64,000 nucleotides of DNA from Saccopteryx bilineata (Eukaryota > Chordata > Mammalia > Chiroptera > Emballonuridae): contig NC_089491.1 in assembly GCF_036850765.1 (NCBI RefSeq), forward strand, positions 181,825,520 through 181,889,519. Reading direction: 5' to 3'. A program made the translations under genes and the position numbers. Shown here one piece after another: positions 33,712 to 45,870 of this stretch (position 1 is the stretch's first letter; each line of letters starts with the position of its first letter). The notes below the pieces were generated by a model. That model had not been told where the DNA came from. It did no database searches and saw only the letters and a program-made list of their open reading frames with translations.

Positions 33712-34540
33712 ATGCCATTAAGGAAGAGAAAATCGAATATCATGGATACAAAAGAAAGAGAGGTAACACAGCTAGATGAGGAAAAATCTATGGAGAAAAA
33801 ATTTAATATATTGGAAACCTTGGAGCTAAATGACAGAGAATTCAAGATAGAAATCCTAAAAATCCTCTGAGATATACAAGAAAACACAGAAAGGCAATTT
33901 AGGGAGCTCAGAAAACAACTCAATGAACACAAAGAATATATGTCCAAGGAAATTAAAACTATAAAAACAAATCAAACAGAGATGAAAAACTCAATTTACG
34001 AGCCGAAAAATGAAGTAACAAGCTTAGCTAATAGAACAGGTCAGATAGAAGAGAGGATTAGTGAAATAGAAGACAAGCAACTTGAGGCACAACAGAGAGA
34101 AGAAGAAAGAGACTCAAAAATTAAAAAAAAATGAGATAGCCCTACAAGAATTATCTGACTCCATCAAAAAGAATAACATAAGAATAATAGGTATATCAGA
34201 GAGAGAAGAGAGAGAAAATGGAATGGAGAACATACTCAAACAAATAATAGATGAGAACTTCCCAAGTCTGTTGAAAGTACTAAAGCTTCAAGTTCAAGAA
34301 GCAAACAGAACTCCAAGTTTTCTTAACCCCAACAAACCTACTCCAAGGCATATCATAATGAAATTGACACAAACCAACTGCAAAGAAAAAATTCTCAAGG
34401 CAGCCAGGGAAAAGAAGAATACAACATATAAAGGAAGGCCCATTATATTATCATCATATTTCTCAGCAGAAACTCTACAAGATAGAAGAGAGTGGACCCC
34501 AATATTTAAAGTCCTGAAAGAGAGGAACTTTCAGGCATGA
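33712..34540 (+). pseudogene. L1-D ORF1 (RNA-binding ORF1p), broken
   Basis: The ATG at 33712 is followed by a basic N terminus and KSMEKKFNILETLELNDREF. A TGA at 33868-33870 then interrupts the frame; L1-B has the same stop and L1-C has a sense codon there. The next ATG in frame (33940) opens a Glu/Lys/Gln-rich coiled-coil segment. A ninth A in an A-run near 34130 (L1-B has eight) shifts the frame. The rest (34082-34540) encodes the RRM part (SDSIKKNNIRIIGISER, ENGMENILKQIIDENF) and the C-terminal domain ending KVLKERNFQA. Without the A-run shift, a shortened ORF1p starting at 33940 would read to the end. No functional protein is expected now. Confidence 0.9.
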
Positions 34541-34804
34541 ATACTATACCCATCAAAGCTATCCTTCAAATATGAAGGAGAAATAAAAACATTCACAGAT
34601 GCAGAAAAGATGAGGGAATTTATCATCAGAAAACCCCCACTCCAGGAATTACTAAAGGGGGTTCTCCAATCAGATATAAAGAACAAAAAAAAACAGAGTC
34701 AAAAGTAAAAGCTCCAAGAAGAACACAATAAAACCAAATTTAAACTGTGACAACAACAAAAAGAAAGAGGGGGAGAAGATGCAGATTAACAGTAGCAAAG
34801 GACG

Positions 34805-35044
34805 ATGGAGTGCAAAAGTACTCACAAAATAGTTCGCTACAATGAACAGGGTAGGGACCCTTTTCATTACTCAAAGGTAACCACCATTGAAAAAACCACC
34901 ACAGAAGCACATGAGATAAAAAAGATAGCAACAGAGGAAAGATGTATGGAATACAACCAAATAAAAACAAAAGATAGAAAAACGAAAGTGAAGGATCAAA
35001 CAAGAAACAAAACTAACAGAAAGCAAGATATAAAATGGCAATAG
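34805..35044 (+). CDS. 79-codon open frame in L1-D inter-ORF spacer, overlapping ORF2 start
   Basis: Counterpart of the L1-B frame at 14335-14574, with the same length and the same 10-nt overlap with the ORF2 ATG at 35035. It starts MECKSTHKIVRYNEQGRD; the product is basic and has no recognised domain. It is open here although ORF1 and ORF2 on either side are both broken. The only strong caveat is that the changes between copies look neutral. Confidence 0.25.
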   Translation: MECKSTHKIVRYNEQGRDPFHYSKVTTIEKTTTEAHEIKKIATEERCMEYNQIKTKDRKTKVKDQTRNKTNRKQDIKWQ

Positions 35045-38000
35045 GGAACTCACAAGTATCAATAATTACACTAAATGTAAACGGATTAAACTCACCAATA
35101 AAAAGGCACAGAGTAGCAGAATGGATTAAAAAAGAAAATCCAACTGTATGCTGCCTACAGGAAACTCATCTAAGTAACAAGGATAAAAACAAATTCAAAG
35201 TGAAAGGCTGGAAAACAATACTCCAAGCAAATAACATCCAAAAAAAGCAGGTGTAGCAATACTCATATCAGATAATGCTGACTACAAGACAGGAAAAGTA
35301 CTCAGAGACAAAAATGGCCATTTCATAATGGCTAAGGGGACACTGAATCAAGAAGACATAAAAATTCTTAATATATATGCACCAAACCAAGGAGCACCAA
35401 AATATATAAGACAGCTACTTATTGATCTTAAAACAAAAACTGACAAAAATACAATCATACTTGGAGACCTCAATACACCGCTGACGGCTCTAGATCGGTC
35501 AACCAAACAGAGAATCAACAAAGACATAGTGGCCTTAAACAAAACACTAGAGCACCTGGATATGATAGACATCTACAGGACATTTCATCCCAAAGTGACT
35601 GAGTATACATTTTTCTCCAGTGTACATGGATCATTCTCAAGAATTGACCATATGTTGGGCCACAAAAACAACATCAGCAAATTCAGAAAAATTGAAGTTG
35701 TACCAAGCATATTTTCTGATCATAAAGCCTTGAAACTAGAACTCAACTGCAAAAAAGAGGAAAAAAATCCCACAAAAATGTGGAAACTAAACAACATACT
35801 TCAAAAAATGAATGGGTCAAAGAAGAAATAAGTGCAGAGATCAAAAGATATATACAGACTAATGAAAATGACAATACGTCATATCAGAATCTATGGGATG
35901 CAGCAAAAGCAGTGATAAGAGGGAAGTTCATATCACTTCAGGCATATATGAACAAACAAGAGAGAGCCCAAGTGAACCACTTAACTTCCCACCTTAAGGA
36001 ACTAGAAAAAGAAGAAAAAAGACAACCCAAAACCAGCCGAGGAAAGGAGATAATAAAAATCAGAGCAGAAATAAATGAATTAGAGAACAGAAAAGCTATA
36101 GAAAAAATTAATAGAACAAGGAGCTGGTTCTTTGAAAAGATCAACAAAATTGACAAACCCTTGGCAAGACTTATCAAGGAAAAAAGAGAAAGAACTCATA
36201 TAAACAAAATCCAAAATGAAAAAGGAGAAATCACCACGGACACCGTAGATATACAAAGAATTATTGTGGAATACTATGAAAAATTTTATGCCACTAAATT
36301 CAACAACCTAGAAGAAATGAATAAATTCCTAGAAAAATACAACCTTCCTAGACTGAATCAAGAAGAAGCAGAAATCCTAAACGACCTATCAGTAGAGAAG
36401 AAATAGAAAAAACCATTAAAAACCTCCCCAAAAATAAAAGTCCAGGCCCTGATGGCTATACCAGCGAATTTTATCAAACATTCAAAGAAGACTTGGTTCC
36501 TATTCTACTCAAAGTCTTCCAAAAAATTGAAGAAGAAGCAATACTTCCAAACACATTTTATGAGGCCAACATAACCCTCATACCAAAACCAGGCAAGGAT
36601 GGCACAAAAAAAGAAAACTGCAGACCAATATCTCTAATGAATAGAGATGCTAAAATACGAAACAAAATACTAGCAAACCGAATACAACAACATATTAAAA
36701 AAATAATACATCATGATCAAGTGGGATTCATCCCAGAATCTCAAGGATGGTTCAACATACGTAAAACGGTTAACGTAATACACCATATCAACAAAACAAA
36801 GAACAAAAACCACATGATCTTATCAATAGACGCAGAAAAGGCTTTCAATAAAATACAACACAATTTTATGGTTAAGACTCTCTACAAAATTGGTATAGAA
36901 GGAAAATATCTCAACATGATAAAGGCCATATATGATAAACTATCAGCTACCATCATATTAAATGGCACTAAACTGAAGGCTTTCCCCCTTAAATCAGGAA
37001 CAAGACAGGGTTGTCCACTCTCTCCACTCTTATTTAATGTGGTAGTAGAGGTTCTAGCCAGAGCAATCAGACAAGACAAAGAAATAAAAGGCATCCATAT
37101 CGTAAAAGAAGAAGTAAAGGTATCACTTTTTGCAGATGATATGATCCTATACATCGAAAACCCCAAAGAATCCACAAAAAGACTACTAGAAACAATAAGC
37201 CAATACAGTAAGGTCGCAGGATACAAAATTAACATACAGAAGTCAATAGCCTTTCTATATGCCAACAATGAAACAACTGAGAAGGAACTCAAAAGAATAA
37301 TCCCCTTCACGATTGCAACCAAAAAAATAAAATACTTAGGAATAAACATAACAAAGAATGTAAAGGACTTATATAATGAAAACTATAAACCATTGTTAAG
37401 GGAAATCGAAAAAGATATAATGAGATGGAAGAATATACCTTGTTCTTGGCTAGGAAGAATAAATATAATCAAGATGGCTATATTACCCAAAGCAATATAC
37501 AAATTTAATGCAATTCCTATCAAACTTCCAATGACATTTTTTAAAGAAATAGAGCAAAAAATCATCAGATTTATATGGAAATATAAAAAACCCCGAATAG
37601 CCAAAGCAATCCTAAAAAAAAAGAATGAAGCCGGGGGCATTACAATACCTGACTTCAAACTTTATTATAGGGCCATGACAATCAAAACAGCATGGTATTG
37701 GCAGAAAAATAGACACTCAGACCAATGGAACTGAATAGAAATTCCAGAAATAAAACCACATATATATAGTCAAATAATTTTTGATAAAGGGGCCAACAAC
37801 ACACAATGGAGAAAAGAAAGCCTCTTCAATAAATGGTGCTGGGAAAACTGGAAAGCCACATGCAAAAGAATGAAACTGGACTACAGTCTCTCCCCCTGTA
37901 CAAAAATTAACTCAAAATGGATCAAAGATCTAAATATAAGACCTGAAACAATTAAGTACATAGAAGAAGACATAGGTACTCAACTCAGGGACCTGGGTTT

Positions 38001-38859
38001 TAAAGAGCATTTTATGAATTTGACTCAAATGGCAAGAGAAGTGAAGGCAAAAATTAATGATTGGGACTACATCAGACTAAGAAGTTTTTGCTCAGCAAGA
38101 GAAACTGATAACAAAATAAACAGAAAGCCAACTAAATGGGAAATGATATTTTCAAACAACAGCTCAGATAAGGGCTTAATATCCAAAATATACAAAGAAC
38201 TCATAAAACTCAACAACAAACAAACAAACAATCCCATAAAAAAATGGGAAGAGGATATGAATAGACACTTCTCCCAGGAAGAAATACAAATGGCCAACAG
38301 ATATATGAAAAGATGCTCATCTTCTTTAGCTATTAGAGAAATGCAAATCAAAACAGCAATGAGATACCACCTCACACCTGTTCGATTAGCTGTTATCAAC
38401 AAGACAGGTAATAGCAAATGTTGGAGAGGCTGTGGAGAAAAAGGAACCCTCATTCACTGTTGGTGGGAATGTAAAGTAGTACAACCATTATGGAAGAAAG
38501 TATGGTGGTTCCTCAAAAAACTGAAAATAGAACTACCTTATGACCCAGCCATCCCTCTACTGGGTATATATCCCAAAAACTCAGAAACATTGATACGTAA
38601 AGACACGTGCAACCCCATGTTTATTGCAGCATTGTTCACAGTGGCCAGGACATGGAAACAACCAAAAAGCCCATCAATAGATGACTGGATAAAGAAGATG
38701 TGGCACATATACACTATGGAATACTACTCAGCCATAAGAAATGATGACATCGGATCATTTACAGCAAAATGGTGGGATCTTGATAACATGATACGAAGCG
38801 AAATAAGTAAATCAGAAAAAAACAGGAACTGTATTATTCCATACGTAGGTGGGACATAA
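35035..38859 (+). pseudogene. L1-D ORF2 (endonuclease, reverse transcriptase, Cys motif), broken
   Basis: About 1275 codons in extent. The start MAIGNSQVSIITLNVNGL matches L1-B exactly over the first 70 residues. The endonuclease landmarks CLQETHL, GDLNTPL and SDHK, RT FADDM, and the C-terminal CWRGCGEKG...HCWWEC are all present. Lesions: loss of one A in an A-run near 35245, a frameshift near 35805, a frameshift near 36380, and a TGA at about 37732 (Arg in L1-B). The longest open parts are 413 codons (36493-37734, RT) and 329 codons (37870-38859, C terminus). The C-terminal third differs from L1-B by roughly 8 percent of residues (for example SSSLAIREM against SDSLVIREM), more than the N-terminal part does. 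Confidence 0.94.
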
Positions 38860-39120
38860 TAGTGAAACTAAGAGACACTGATAAGAGTGTGGTGGTTACG
38901 GGGGGGAGGGGGGAATGGGAGAGGGAAAGGGGGTGGGGAGGGGCACAAAGAAAACAAGATAGAAGGTGACAGAGGACAATCTGACTTTGGGTGGTGGGTA
39001 TGCTACATAATTGAACGACAAGATAACCTGGACTTGTTATCTTTGAATATATGTATCCTGATTTATTGATGTCACCCCATTAAAAAAATACAATTATTAA
39101 TAATAATAATAATAAAAAAT
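38860..39120 (+). other. L1-D 3' UTR, second subtype, with (AAT)n tail
   Basis: G-rich block at 38899-38945, then GATAGAAGGTGACAGAGGAC, CATAATTGAACGACAAGATA and GATGTCACCCCATTAAAAAA. This subtype is shared with the fragment at 53281-53716 and differs from L1-A and L1-B. An (AAT)n run lies at 39097-39115. Confidence 0.85.
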
Positions 39121-39133
39121 AAAATGATTTAGA

Positions 39134-42100
39134 AATATAGAATGGGGCACAATGATTTATAAACATGTCCAATGAATGGGGATGCCTATTGAAAATCTTT
39201 TTGAATGCCAGAAAGATGGTTAAACTGTTGTGAGAATGCAGTGTCCCAGGCCCTGAACAAACACAGAGGCAAATCCTCTTTGGTGAGGGAACTACCCTGC
39301 TAAATAAGCCAAGTCCTAGCTTGGCTAAAAGGACAAAAATGTTCAGGTATAGATTCTTATAAACTATATATTCTAACAATAGTGCACAGAATAAAAAAAA
39401 TTGAGTGTAAAATTCTCTTAAGTAAATAAAATCACAAAAATGAGCAGACCAAGCTATAATCACAAACAACTGAATTTGGAAAAGCACTAAATGGAAAGCC
39501 TTAGGATTGGGAATGGTTGTGTGTGTGTGTGTGTGTGTGAATTTATATACACATATAATTAGATATAAAATTAGATACATAAAATTAGAAATAACTGATG
39601 CTAAAATTGGTGAATTGGAAAATGTATGTGAAGAATTTGATTTTAAGAGGGAAGGAATAGAAGAGCAGGAACAAAGAACAAAACTAAATTTCTTGTTTCA
39701 CAGTTTTGACTCTAGAAAAATGTAAATGCTTTTTAAATATCATAAAATAAAAATAGAAAAAAATTTTAATTGACTTTAATGTATTATTACTTAGGTGAAT
39801 TAAATTAAATAGTACATTCTGTTTGTTTGGAAACAGAGTATCTGCTTTATTTTGCAGCCAAATTGAGTTGGAAAAGAGAGGAAAAACAAGTTCTGATGAT
39901 ATCTTTACCATTGGGTCACAGAAACTGCCAAAAAAACTTCACTGTCAAAAGGAGCAGACCTTTTTCTGAATGCAAAATTCAGAAAGTGAGTCTGAGAACA
40001 AGTGGTAAGACTGGGAAATGAACTTACTACAAATTGAGGCTAATGGAGAAAAGACTACAGCGACACAGCAAAAGTCCTGATGGCTTCAGAAAAATCCACC
40101 AAAATAAATTTTCACACTGAGGATTATACTGAAAACAATCTGCTGAAAGTAGAATCCAAGTTGAATAGGCAGAATCATTGATGATTTAAAGGAAAAAAAA
40201 TGGAGACAAGGTGTTAGAGAACACAGGTCTCAGAACAGTGCAAGTGACTGTACCAACAATCATTGTTTTACCCTGTGTGATGTAAACAGTTCAGAGCCGC
40301 CTACACAATCCTCAATTCCAACCTCATTTAAACAGGAACAACTCATTTAAACAGGAATAACATAGAATTGCTAATATCAAAATGGTATTTAAAAAAACAA
40401 GAAAATTATCTAAATGATAAAGGCACAACAGAAAAATAGGACAATAGCTAGAAAAGAAGTGTAATTTATTATTACAAAATGAGCTACAGAGAAATTAGCT
40501 TTATATAAGTAAAATCATGGAAAAAGCTGTGGCCTGAAGATGGGTGGTAAATCTTGAATATAAATTAAGCATTAAGACTAAATAAGAGGAGGTAAATATC
40601 CTAGAGTGGTATGTTAGTATTAGATATAGCTGTACAGGTATAATACAATTAACAAGAATTGGGAGAGAACATGATAATAAATATATCTCAATATTGATTA
40701 AGATAACACAGAAGCAAAGATAAATATTTAATGTTGTGAAGCCCTCCCTTTCTTTCCACAAGTCCCCCAAACTTATTCTCTCCTCACTCCCTCCCTGCTC
40801 TCAGCAGACAACTTCCTAGCCACAACTTTTCTTTTAAATCTTTATTATTCCACTAACAGCTTCTTGAAGAGTACATTTTCTACTTGCAAGATGAATCTAA
40901 CAAGTGTGTTTGGAGAGGCCTAGTTCCAGCCCTCTCTCCTAATACCCTCCCCCACCCTACATACTCCCCCACATTCTCTCAGGTATTCTCTGGTTATTTA
41001 TAGTATATCACAGAAGTACCTTGTCTTATACCCCTTGGTTATGCCTTTTTATGATTTTAGTTTTTTAATATGTGTATAAACTTTTGTCAATCTTTTTTAC
41101 TATAATCAAGTATTAAGATTTAAAACTATTATTTGTATTATATGATAGTGGCACATTAAACTTACAAAATTATTAATGAATAAAAAATTCTTTTGTTACT
41201 AGTCTGTCTCATAATTCTTTATTAAGTTGATATATTGTAAGATATCTATGCAAAAATGTTATGTGATGGGTTTTTATTTAAAAATATAATGTGTGTAATA
41301 AACAGTAAGTAGAATGTATTTGACTTTGGAATAAAAGTAGTCTAATTCGCAGAGATTTTTGGTGCTGGCTAGTTGATCATGGTATCCTTAAAAGAGAAGT
41401 AGTCTAAATTTTTACTGGATCTTTTTAAGTAAAAAAGTTTTAGGCTGTATGAACAGAAGCCTAAATTGAGTCTCCAGCACAGAGTCATGGTTCCTTAGTC
41501 AAGTCCCAATCTAAGCCAGTTTACAGACCCAGAATCACTTGAATGAAGGGTAAGTCTGTTCCCTTTGTGTATTTGTGTGTGTGTGTGTGTGTTATACTCT
41601 AGAACATATGTATGTGGTCCCAAATACGTTTATGAAGTAAATCATATATATGCATATATATGCTTTATTTCTAATATTTTAAGTTCCCTTTGTGTAGCTG
41701 AGATAATGTATAATAATATATAATAACCAAACAAGGAAAATTATAAAATGCATGATGCTTTATGTTAGGTGAACTGTAAACCCAAAGCTATTTTAGCTTT
41801 GCATTCACTGAGAAGATAAAAACACAGAAAAGGGAAATGCCCTCACTATTCAAACCTCAGCTTTTCTCACTGAAAATTGATAAGGAAAAATGGGACAAAG
41901 GTTTATTTATTAGATAATTTTAAGGATCAAAAGAAAATATGAAAGTTGGAAAGATGGTAATTCTATAATCAATCACAGACACTGCTCCTTGAGAGATAAC
42001 TTTATAGATTTTAATCTATTATTAGGTGAAAATTAATTGAGGTCTTAGATATGCAAATTTTATTTGCTTTTCTACATTATGGGCATTGTTTGTGTTCACA

Positions 42101-42240
42101 TGTGTTTGAAAAAAATAGTTTAATTACATGTGTGGTTTTATATATCCTGGACTCTTAACAGTCTGAGGTATTTTATATAAATCAAGGGTGTTGCTCTGAT
42201 AAGACTGAGGTTTTGATGCCATTTACATAATTATTCTTTA
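39134..42240. other. largely unique AT-rich DNA with two GT microsatellites
   Basis: No gene-like frame with a domain and no repeat family that I can name. It contains (GT)n at 39517-39539 and (TG)n at 41574-41592. Several A-rich frames of 60-90 codons are chance. Confidence 0.55.
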
Positions 42241-42257
42241 TAGAAAATCTCTAAGGA

Positions 42258-42465
42258 AGTGCTGACCAATAAAAATTTCAGTGATGATAGAAGATAGAAA
42301 TTCTCTGGATCTGTGCTGTCTGACACTGCAGCCTCTAGTGACAGGTAGCTATTGAGTACTTAAAATGTGGCTAGTGAAACTGAGATTTAAAGTTTTTAAA
42401 TTTATTCAAATATAATGTTAAATATCCACTGTGGCCTGTGGCTATTGATCCATATTAGTGTACTT
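42258..42465. mobile_element. hAT-type MITE relic (MER3/MER58-like)
   Basis: Contains ATCTGTGCTGTCTGACACTG, AGGTAGCTATTGAGTACTTA, AATGTGGCTAGTGAAACTGA and CACTGTGGCCTGTGGCTATT, the block order of a widespread mammalian hAT-Charlie MITE. Old, termini eroded; the exact family name is not certain. Confidence 0.65.
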
Positions 42466-42469
42466 CTCA

Positions 42470-44010
42470 GTCTATAGGGGTGAATGTACAATTGTACATA
42501 GTAAATAAACTATTTCAGAAGTACCTACCATTCTGTGTACTCCATAGAATGTAAACGAAAGAATGCCATTTTCAAAGTTTTGTTTTAATTAGCCAAACAC
42601 TAAGCCCAACCCACTCACCACCACACACTTCACACATGTCACACTTATTCACAGTCAATAATTCCAGCTATCAGGTAAAATTCTTGTGACACATGAGTTT
42701 TTCTTAAAATATGTAAGTTAATTGAGTTGCAAATAAATGTGGTCCCTAATTAGTGACAGAAATATTTTTTTCATCACTGGTATCTTTGATATAGTTATCA
42801 CATATACCAATTCAGAGCAGTGACATATTTCTTTCAACATCTTTTCCTGCACCAAACTATCTTCTTGAAATTATTTTAATCTTAAGATATTAGTCGCACG
42901 TGTATGGTGGATTTACCCTATTATTTGTCTAGCCACAGGTTCATCTCTGGTTCCCTCTGTTGTAATTATTGCATAAAAGCAAATTATGCTGCTGAAACCC
43001 CAAGGCTGTAGTCACCTCCGGCATGAGTTCTTACAGAGGTAACTCATTTTGGAGATTCAGTCTGTGATGATGGATTAAAGGGGTTTAACCTGACATACTT
43101 AAGGGTTCAAATCTTTGCCCATGGCTTTTTAAGTATAATGTACTGTCCAATTAACTAGTCCTACTATTTATTGCTGTGGCATTGTTTGTATGCCTAAGAA
43201 TAATATGTACATGTTCTGTGTATAAGGTGCAAAGAGAATATTTAAGAAAATGCAAATTTTAACAATATAGTCAAAATATAGAATTTACCAATGGTGAAAT
43301 TAATCAGAAAAAATACTAAATGGAAATTATTATCTTCTATAGGTTGCTTTATTTGTTTATTTTTTATTTTTGGAATGTAGTAAGCTTGTTAGAGAGCTAG
43401 GTTGGTAAAGAGTAAAAATGATTACTCTTCTCACTTGCAGCACAGGGAATGAAGTTCACAGTACATCTTTCAATTGAAGGTATATTGAGGATAATTGAAT
43501 CCCAAGTGTTTTCTGAGAATATTTATATTTTACATTAAAGTATAAGGCCTGAAATGACATGAATCTTGCCTTACATTTATTTAGGTTCAGTCATTTTGGT
43601 ATAGTATAGTTTTGATTTATCAATATATCTTCATTTCAATAAATATAATTCTCCCATTTATTGAGAAAATAACATACTCACCCTGACAATTCTGGAAAGA
43701 GAGGGACAAAGAATGAATATATGCTGAGTACTTATTCAGGCACGTGGTATGGTACACAGAGATGAAGTATATAGACATGGACTTCACTAAGACATGCTCT
43801 TTACTAAGTTATAACACAGTAATTCGAGGATAACGCTTCATACGTCACACAAATATAACTTTGATCAGAACTCTAAATGTAAAATTTAAGATTCTTTCTC
43901 CTATTCAAATAAGTATACACTGAGGTCATGCTGATTTTAATATTTCTGTATGTAATAGTTGTGCAAATTTAGAAGATGGATGGTAAAGTCAAGATCAGGA
44001 GTCTACTCAC
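42470..44010. other. unassigned unique stretch, no gene seen
   Basis: AT-rich DNA. No supported coding frame, RNA gene or named repeat. Confidence 0.5.
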
Positions 44011-44014
44011 AGGG

Positions 44015-44425
44015 CATGATGCTGAATGAGATCAATTAGTCAGAGTAAGACAAATACCACATAATATCACTTAATGTGGAATCTAAAGAAGAAAATAAAT
44101 GAATAAACAAAATTGTAAAAGACTCTTAGACACAGAGACTGGACTCATAATTTTCAGTGGGAAGGGGAATTGGGGAACTCGGTAAGGAAGGTGAAAGAAT
44201 TAAGGAGGACATATTGGTCGTTACAGAGTAGTCATGAGGATATAAAGTACAGGATAAGGAATATAGTCAATAATATTGTAATAACTATGTATGTTTCCAA
44301 GTGGGTACTAAAAATAAAAGGGGTCACACTTTGTAAACTATGTTTGTTAATTACTGTGCTGTACACTTGAAAACAATATAAAATAATACTGAAAGTAAAC
44401 TGTAATTTAAAAATTATAATAATAA
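44015..44425 (+). mobile_element. old L1M 3' end
   Basis: GCATGATGCTGAATGAGATC, TAATGTGGAATCTAAAGAAG, ACACAGAGACTGGACTCATA and GTTAATTACTGTGCTGTACA in order are the 3' end of an old mammalian L1, with an A-rich end near 44420. Decayed. Confidence 0.78.
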
Positions 44426-44516
44426 CCATGGTAATAAAAGATTATGGTCCCAAATGAGAGCATTTTTCTGGATGACAGTTTTTAACCCAGGCTTAACAAG
44501 GTTGAGAGTGTCTAAA

Positions 44517-45030
44517 CAATGGTGGGATTCAGCTGATTTGCACAGGTTCAGCAGAACCGATACCTAATTATTTGTTGAGTTCCGTGAACTGGTTGTTAAA
44601 ATGGCACTTGTAATCAGGGTTCTCTCGAAGGTGGGCGCCTGGGAAGCTACCCAATGTGGAAATCACAAATTTACATTACTTACTCTTTTTTAGTGTTCAT
44701 CTGCACAACACTGTGTTCTGAATGCCCATAGTAATGTTCATTCCATCCATAGGTTGAAAAAATTGTAAGTGGGGATGCCAATCAAGAAGCAATATGGAAA
44801 TATCTTAAATGACAGTTTTATTGTTTTCAAGTATTATTTAATATTTTTTCATTAATATTTTAGAACTCTTTCTTATGACATAATCTAGTTTTGGGTACCT
44901 CTTTTATTGTTCTTATTTAAGTATTAAATGAATGAAATAATAAACTACCTTTTGATATATTGGTTTTTTATACTTACAATGGTCATGAGGGCAGAGAACT
45001 GGTTGTTAAATTATTTGACTCCCACCACTG
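44517..45030. mobile_element. hAT MITE with CA(A/G)TGGTGGGA terminal repeats
   Basis: Left end CAATGGTGGGATTCA and right end, reversed, CAGTGGTGGGAGTCA are inverted termini. An 8-bp duplication is partly kept: TGTCTAAA (44509-44516) against TGTCTAGC (45031-45038). GAACTGGTTGTTAAA occurs just inside both ends (about 44588 and 44996) as a direct subterminal repeat. At 514 bp there is no transposase frame, so it is nonautonomous. Confidence 0.82.
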
Positions 45031-45424
45031 TGTCTAGCCCTATGCTCTTCTTGTATTTGCATTGAATTCACTTGCCTGACCATTCAATGACTTCATAAAT
45101 TGCTATAATAACAACCTAGAGTTACTCAGCTACCTTTCCAATACTTCTACCTGCCATTTGTTCTCAGGAATGTCAGTGTGCTGTGTTGTTTATTTGTTTG
45201 TTCTTGTTTTTTACTCTTGGAAAGGATGAAAATAAAGCCCTGAACTGATATATAAATAAATCAATAGTAATTCCCAATGTATAAGATAATATCACATCTA
45301 CGTTCTTATTAAAATTGAATAAACAATAAAAATTTACTTGACTGTTGTTTGAAACAGCATACAAGGGTTAAGAAACTATCCTCAGTTCAAGGAAAGTATA
45401 GTAGTACTAACTGGGGTATTTCAT

Positions 45425-45560
45425 TGTATTTATTTATTATTATTGAAGTAACTTTATATTAGTTTCAGGTGTACAACATGACTCAATATTTGTATATATG
45501 CCAAATGATTACAATAGGTCTACTTACCATCAATCAAACTAATTACAATTTTCTTTAAAA
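45425..45560 (-). mobile_element. old L1M 3'-end fragment
   Basis: TTAGTTTCAGGTGTACAACA followed by TATATGCCAAATGATTACAA and TCTACTTACCATCAATCAAA matches the antisense 3' region of old L1M elements. Short relic. Confidence 0.65.
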
Positions 45561-45734
45561 CATCTAGTAAGACAGATCTGTTTTATTATTTTAATAGAGG
45601 CTGATGAAATGAAGCAAATTATTTCTTTTCTCAAGAAAGTCTGATTACAAGGTAAGAGTTTTGCTACAAGTCCCTCATCAAAAAATTAATTTAAAAAAAT
45701 ATTCTTCATAACAGCTCTTTATTATTGAATTTCT

Positions 45735-45870
45735 CCTTCACCAAAATGCAAGATCTATAAGGACAAGATAGTTGCCTTTCTTGTGCACTGCTGTACCCCC
45801 TACATTTATTATAGTTCCTGGAACTTGTAGTGTACAACACATATAATGAACAATTCATACTTCTTCTAGT
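45735..45870 (+). mobile_element. L2 3'-end relic
   Basis: AATGCAAGATCTATAAGGAC, TTGTGCACTGCTGTACCCCC and GTTCCTGGAACTTGTAGTGT follow the order of the L2 3' end. Strongly diverged. Confidence 0.6.

Larger units (their letters stand above)
31307..39120 (+). mobile_element. L1-D: full-length young LINE-1 with target duplication
   Basis: 5' UTR 31307-33711, ORF1 33712-34540, spacer 34541-35034, ORF2 35035-38859, 3' UTR and tail 38860-39120. AAAATGCTTTAGA (31294-31306) and AAAATGATTTAGA (39121-39133) flank it with one mismatch: a normal target-primed insertion. The 5' end lacks the TGACGTCA seen in L1-B and starts within GAGTAATGGCGGGG after about 12 extra bases. The 5' UTR and ORF1 are very close to L1-B, but the ORF2 C terminus and 3' UTR belong to another subtype. 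The tail ends in (AAT)n. All ORFs are broken. Confidence 0.96.

Noticed and set aside
39080..39580. 166-codon minus-strand frame
   Set aside because: It starts in a (GT)n microsatellite (a run of His-Thr residues), crosses AT-rich DNA and the L1-D tail, and shows no domain.
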